Assembly (NCBI GenBank): GCA_026713745.1
Contig: JAPONU010000091.1
Span: 1-8,024 of the forward strand
DNA: 8,024 nt
Direction of reading: 5' to 3'
Source: a bacterium
GTDB taxonomy: Bacteria > Actinomycetota > Acidimicrobiia > Acidimicrobiales > CATQHL01
The number at the start of each line of letters is the position of its first letter. The stretch's first letter is position 1. The translations under genes were made by a program, and so were the position numbers. The notes below the pieces were generated by a model. That model saw only the letters and a program-made list of their open reading frames with translations, was not told the origin of the DNA and did no database searches. This document shows, in pieces, positions 5,743-8,024 of the stretch.

Positions 5743-6194
5743 GGCCTGCCGGCTGGCCTCGGTCCAGCATCTCGGGCTCGAAGTAGACACCGTGGTGGAC
5801 GCACACCTCCGGCGCCTCGGCCGCGATGAGGCGGCCGTAGTCACAGTCAGCGCCGAGGCCGGTGATCAGGCGCGGCTCAGCGGCCCGGTAACGATGCACC
5901 CACCCGGGGGCATCGACAACATCGCGGGCCGTCAGGGCGTGCACGACGACAGCTATGCACGCGAGGTCGAACGGGGTCACTGTCTGGCGCCGGCGGGCCA
6001 TCAAGCATCTCGGGCCGCGAGGCTGTCCAGTAGTTCCAGTCCTTGACGAACTGCACCAGGGTGCGGGTGCGGTCCCTGGGCGGCTGGCCTGCCATCAGCG
6101 CCGGTAGCTGCGCGACGCTCGCCTGGAAGCCCGCGAAGCGCGACAGGTCCACCGGCTCGACAACAGCCCTCAGCCCCGCCGGCGGCAGACTCAC
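5735..6194 (-). pseudogene. Hypothetical protein of a nucleotidyltransferase-associated family, one frameshift
   Basis: Frame one opens with GTG at 6194 (MSLPPAGLRAVVEPVDLSRF), directly after an in-frame TAG, and reads well to T-L-V-Q-F-V-K-D-W-N-Y-W-T-A-S-R-P-E-M-L (about 6000). Frame two continues from about 5990 with R-R-Q-T-V-T-P-F-D-L-A-C-I-A-V, then V-D-A-P-G-W-V-H-R-Y-R, then A-E-A-P-E-V-C, H-H-G-V-Y-F-E-P-E-M-L-D-R, and stops at 5735. Removing one base from the GGCCCGCCGGCGCC stretch (6000-5987) joins them into about 150 residues. The joined order (W near residue 55, aPgWv in the middle, 'ApE...HGVyfepemLdR' near the end) matches from memory a family of uncharacterised actinobacterial proteins coded beside nucleotidyltransferases. 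Frame two could instead begin at its own ATG at 6001. Its end overlaps the small HTH gene, making it first in the overlapping set. Function is unknown. Confidence 0.6.
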
Positions 6195-6270
6195 CTACGT
6201 CAGGTCCAAACCCAAGCCCCGATCCTACCGACGACGGATACAAGCCGAGGGGGCGAGGTGGCGGCGCGGT

Positions 6271-6290
6271 CCCCGCCCGGCGAGGCGGGG
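6271..6290. terminator. GC hairpin between the MNT gene and the downstream gene set
   Basis: CCCCGCC (6271-6277) pairs with GGCGGGG (6284-6290) around a 6-base loop. It lies about 40 bp past the stop of the MNT gene and about 75 bp before the next minus-strand start. That position fits termination or attenuation between two transcription units. No T-tract is present, as is common in actinobacteria. Confidence 0.45.
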
Positions 6291-6331
6291 CGGGCGCCAC
6301 AGCGTGACGGCGTCGGCAGGATGCCCGAGTG

Positions 6332-6763
6332 TCAGACAACCCGACCGCGAACACCCCGGGGCAGACCAGACCCCGGTGCGCCACGGGCTTTGCGTATTCG
6401 GCTTGCTTGATTTCGGGGGAACCCCACGTCCTCGTCGATGCCGCGCAGCCGATCTGCGTCGCGGTCGGCGTCGTTCACCGGCTCCGCCACCGCGATGCGC
6501 GCGGCACGCTCGGCGCTCAGGCCTCCCACCGAGATCACATCAACGCGGCAGCCCAGCAGGTCCTCCAGGACGCCCTGCAAGCGAGCCTGGTCGAACAGGC
6601 TGGCGCCCGGCGCGAACCGCACCAGGAAGTCCACGTCACTGTCGGGCGTGTCGGCGCCCCGCGCCGTCGAGCCCACCAACGAGATCTCCGTCGCCTTGTT
6701 CGCAGTCGCTGCCGCCAACACCGCCTCCCAGCGCTCACCCAAGACCAGAGCACGCCGCGACAC
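6332..6763 (-). CDS. MNT-type minimal nucleotidyltransferase (MntA-like antitoxin family)
   Basis: The gene encodes 143 residues from the GTG at 6763 (VSRRALVLGERW). GTG 6772 and ATG 6931 are alternatives, but 6763 puts the active-site motif at the usual distance of about 30 residues. The motif G31-S-T-A-R-G is followed by S-D-V-D with D43 and D45, and a third acid falls in R-V-D75-V-I-S-V, so the catalytic triad of a Pol-beta-type MNT domain is complete. MNT proteins typically neutralise a HEPN (HepT) RNase by adding AMP to it. No HEPN gene follows. After about residue 95 the frame goes on with N-D-A-D-R-D-A-D-R-L-R-G-I, similar to a HepT start, then degenerates to a basic Gly/Pro/Arg tail before TGA. 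The tail may be junk from a deletion or frameshift that removed HepT. Orphan MNT proteins also exist. Confidence 0.78.
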   Translation of the reverse strand: MSRRALVLGERWEAVLAAATANKATEISLVGSTARGADTPDSDVDFLVRFAPGASLFDQARLQGVLEDLLGCRVDVISVGGLSAERAARIAVAEPVNDADRDADRLRGIDEDVGFPRNQASRIRKARGAPGSGLPRGVRGRVV

Positions 6764-7294
6764 GCCGGCCACGGTACCGGCGGCTGCAGACTCACTACTG
6801 CCCTTGGGCTGCCGCAACGCTGCGTCGGAGGCCCCGACTATCACTTCTGGTGTTGCTGGTGGCGCGTTGTGCGTCGAGTCTTCAGCAGTACCCGCCGCGG
6901 CGAGCAGCCTGCCTGGACGCTGCCACGCCATGGCCTCAAGACGGCATCGGAGGTGCGATGCGTGGTGCGGGATTGTGCTAGCGGCGGCGTGGGCGTCCCG
7001 TGGGATAGCGAGCGGGACCCTGTTCGGTTGGGTCGAGAAGCACGGAGTCGGGTGTCAGGATGATGCGTTTCGGTCGCGAAGGTGCCCCGGCGCACCGAGA
7101 CCGCTGCCGTTCGGGCGTGCTCGTGGATGCGATCGTGGACATCGGAGCGCCGCGGTGTCCCGGTAGCAGCGCCCGCAACGACCGCGCCCGGCGAAGGGGG
7201 CGTCCGGCGCGGCCGATAGAGGTGCCCGTCGGAGGTTCGCGGTGTTGCGGCAGTGAGACGCGCGGCCGGTGGCGTGCTGAACCGGCGCCAACGT
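6764..7294. other. About 530 bp with no supportable gene
   Basis: Frames on both strands are open but Arg/Pro/Thr-rich and match nothing I recognise, and none has a convincing ribosome binding site. The stretch nearest the MNT gene (6764-6931) is open in its frame and could be an N-terminal extension, though its composition (S-E-S-A-A-A-G-T-V-A-G) argues against it. The promoter for the MNT gene is presumably here, but no clear -35/-10 pair was found. Confidence 0.4.
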
Positions 7295-7318
7295 CGCCGC
7301 CGCAGTGGTGCGGCGGCG
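7295..7318 (-). terminator. Strong GC hairpin directly after the AlpA-like gene
   Basis: CGCCGCCGCA (7295-7304) and TGCGGCGGCG (7309-7318) form a perfect 10-bp stem with a 4-base loop. The stem starts one base after the TGA of the minus-strand AlpA-like gene. There is no T-tract, but the stability and position suit an actinobacterial terminator or mRNA 3' end. Confidence 0.65.
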
Positions 7319-7319
7319 C

Positions 7320-7502
7320 TCACGAAGAGCGCGGTCGGCTCTTCATCCACTCCTCAACTTCGGAGAGAGGATACCGCCGGCCCCGGGGACCAACCCTGAT
7401 CCCAGCGGGGAAGCCGTCGTCTTCGATGCGTCGGCGCACAGTCGAGGGACTCATCCCCACGAGCTCGCAGACCTCCTTGAGTCGAAGCAGTCGCTCCGGC
7501 AT
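7320..7502 (-). CDS. AlpA/excisionase-like helix-turn-helix DNA-binding protein
   Basis: The gene encodes 60 residues from the ATG at 7502 (MPERLLRLKEVCELVGMSPS). The frame is open upstream to 7763, but AAAGGAG at 7516-7510, seven bases from the ATG, selects this start, and the upstream residues are low-quality. The product is a textbook MerR-like small HTH (HTH_17/AlpA class): R-L-K-E-V-C-E-L-V-G-M-S-P-S-T-V-R-R-R-I forms the helix-turn-helix at about 7-26, F-P-A-G-I-R-V-G-P-R-G-R-R-Y follows as the wing at 31-44, and P-L-S-E-V-E-E-W ends it at 45-52. Such proteins act as excisionases or transcriptional activators of integrase genes in prophages, integrative elements and plasmids. No integrase is in the window. 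A hairpin follows the stop, so it appears to be a single-gene unit. Confidence 0.88.
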   Translation of the reverse strand: MPERLLRLKEVCELVGMSPSTVRRRIEDDGFPAGIRVGPRGRRYPLSEVEEWMKSRPRSS

Positions 7503-7509
7503 GATGATG

Positions 7510-7516
7510 CTCCTTT
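7510..7516 (-). promoter_or_regulatory. Ribosome binding site of the AlpA-like gene
   Basis: AAAGGAG is read on the minus strand seven bases before the ATG at 7502. It decides the 60-residue start against the longer open frame. Confidence 0.75.
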
Positions 7517-7764
7517 GTTTGTCGGGACGCCGCACCCGGCGCCAGGCAGCTCCTTCCGGCCGCACGACACACAGCATTAGCAGTATCCGCGTCGCGGGCA
7601 TCCCTGTCGTGGTCTCAATTCCGGGGGGTTGGCGGGTTCTGGGAGTCGGCGCGCCCTCGGGTTTCGCAGCGACCGCCTTGTGGCGCGGCGGGCCGGCGAG
7701 GTGGTCTCCGGGGGTCGTCGACGGGACGCGGCGGTGGGACTTATCGGGTCCACCGGCGGGCACA

Positions 7765-7785
7765 GCTAGATGTCGACGCCGCCGG
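7765..7785. repeat. 21-bp direct repeat, copy 2
   Basis: It matches copy 1 (4259-4279) at 20 of 21 bases in the same orientation. It covers the stop and last codons (G-G-V-D-I) of the second AbiEii-like gene. Looser similarity continues a few dozen bases into both genes (A-P-P, then G-G-V-D), so shared ancestry of the gene ends explains at least part of it. Confidence 0.75.
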
Positions 7786-8024
7786 TGTCCGGATGGGAGA
7801 TGGTGGTCGGCGGAGCCTCGACGAACAGTCGCGAGAACGACGCCGTGACCTGTGGCACCCTGCGCTGGAAGTACGCCATGACGACTTGGCGGGCGTCGAC
7901 GCCGAAGGTGGCGTGCATGGCCGGATCGTCGTCGAGGTAGCGGAAGTCCCCCAGGTGTCTCAGGAAGGTCCGCACGGTCTCCAGATCGAAGCTGACGCCG
8001 TGCTTGCGGCAGTACAGGATCAGC
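7766..8024 (-). CDS. C-terminal part of a second AbiEii-like nucleotidyltransferase, open at the right edge
   Basis: The frame is open from the window edge (L-I-L-Y-C-R-K-H-G-V-S-F-D) to TAG at 7768-7766, so at least 85 residues belong to it; the internal ATG at 7975 is not the start. It contains V-R-T-F-L-R-H-L-G-D-F-R-Y-L-D-D-D-P, then V-V-M-A-Y-F-Q-R-R-V-P-Q-V. The latter aligns with L-E-Y-L-R-S-R-V-P-A-L-Q in the AbiEii gene at 4260-5048 (Y-x-x-x-R-V-P, then a final Leu). Both proteins end with A-P-P then G-G-V-D-V/I. The catalytic GS and DxD motifs would lie beyond the edge, so the family call comes from this C-terminal likeness only. Its antitoxin, if present, should lie upstream, to the right. 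Confidence 0.6.
   Translation of the reverse strand, partial: LILYCRKHGVSFDLETVRTFLRHLGDFRYLDDDPAMHATFGVDARQVVMAYFQRRVPQVTASFSRLFVEAPPTTISHPDTGGVDI

Noticed and set aside
6001..6384. Minus-strand open frame of 127 codons ending TGATG at the start of the next frame
   Set aside because: The coupling-like overlap is tempting, but the translation is low-complexity. The frame from 6194 reads far more like a protein over the same DNA.
7503..7763. N-terminal extension of the AlpA-like protein to 147 residues
   Set aside because: The AAAGGAG ribosome binding site fixes the start at 7502. The extension has no family match, and these proteins are normally 55-75 residues.
7060..7848. Plus-strand open frame of 262 codons opposite the AlpA-like gene
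   Set aside because: It is the antisense shadow of the AlpA-like gene and the second AbiEii-like end, with Arg/Pro/Ser-rich sequence and no motif.

Overview
This is a high-GC window (roughly 65-70 % by eye, with GC-rich third codon positions in most real genes). It looks like accessory DNA from an actinobacterium. The clearest lineage hint is a GyrB/ParE-type protein whose TOPRIM stretch (S-A-x-G-x-A-K-x-A-R, then I/L-L-P-x-R-G-K-x-x-N-x-x-K-A-S) follows the actinobacterial ParE-like pattern. The other hints are GTG/TTG starts and GC hairpins without T-tracts. No rRNA, tRNA or CRISPR array was seen.

Left part (1-1768): the N-terminus of a probable IS transposase runs off the left edge on the minus strand. 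Next to it is a small one-helix membrane protein gene with a strong ribosome binding site. On the plus strand follow a frame-broken fragment of an amino-acid ABC transporter substrate-binding lipoprotein (about 448-752) and a lower-GC, all-helical protein of unknown function (896-1768).

Middle (1769-4263): about 780 bp hold no recognisable gene but contain short direct and inverted repeats. A GyrB/ParE-like gene follows. Its GHKL ATPase motifs are intact, but it is broken by at least three frameshifts, has lost the TOPRIM DxDxDG acids, and stops at 4263, where a module of minus-strand genes begins.

Right part (4260-8024, all minus strand): an overlapping gene set reads 6194 to 4260. It contains a frameshifted hypothetical protein, a 40-residue helix-turn-helix peptide, a winged-helix protein with a DUF6922-like C-terminus, and an AbiEii-type nucleotidyltransferase. 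This looks like a toxin-antitoxin or abortive-infection module. Upstream of it lie a MNT-type minimal nucleotidyltransferase (6332-6763), a 60-residue AlpA/excisionase-like DNA-binding protein (7320-7502), and the C-terminus of a second AbiEii-like protein that continues past the right edge. The two AbiEii-like genes end in nearly the same 21 bp, in direct orientation 3.5 kb apart.

Overall the window reads as a defence/toxin-antitoxin island assembled among decayed fragments (IS end, transporter piece, topoisomerase piece). Frameshifts are frequent, and three sit in or beside G/C homopolymer runs. Some 'pseudogenes' may therefore be intact genes with consensus errors; raw reads would decide this.
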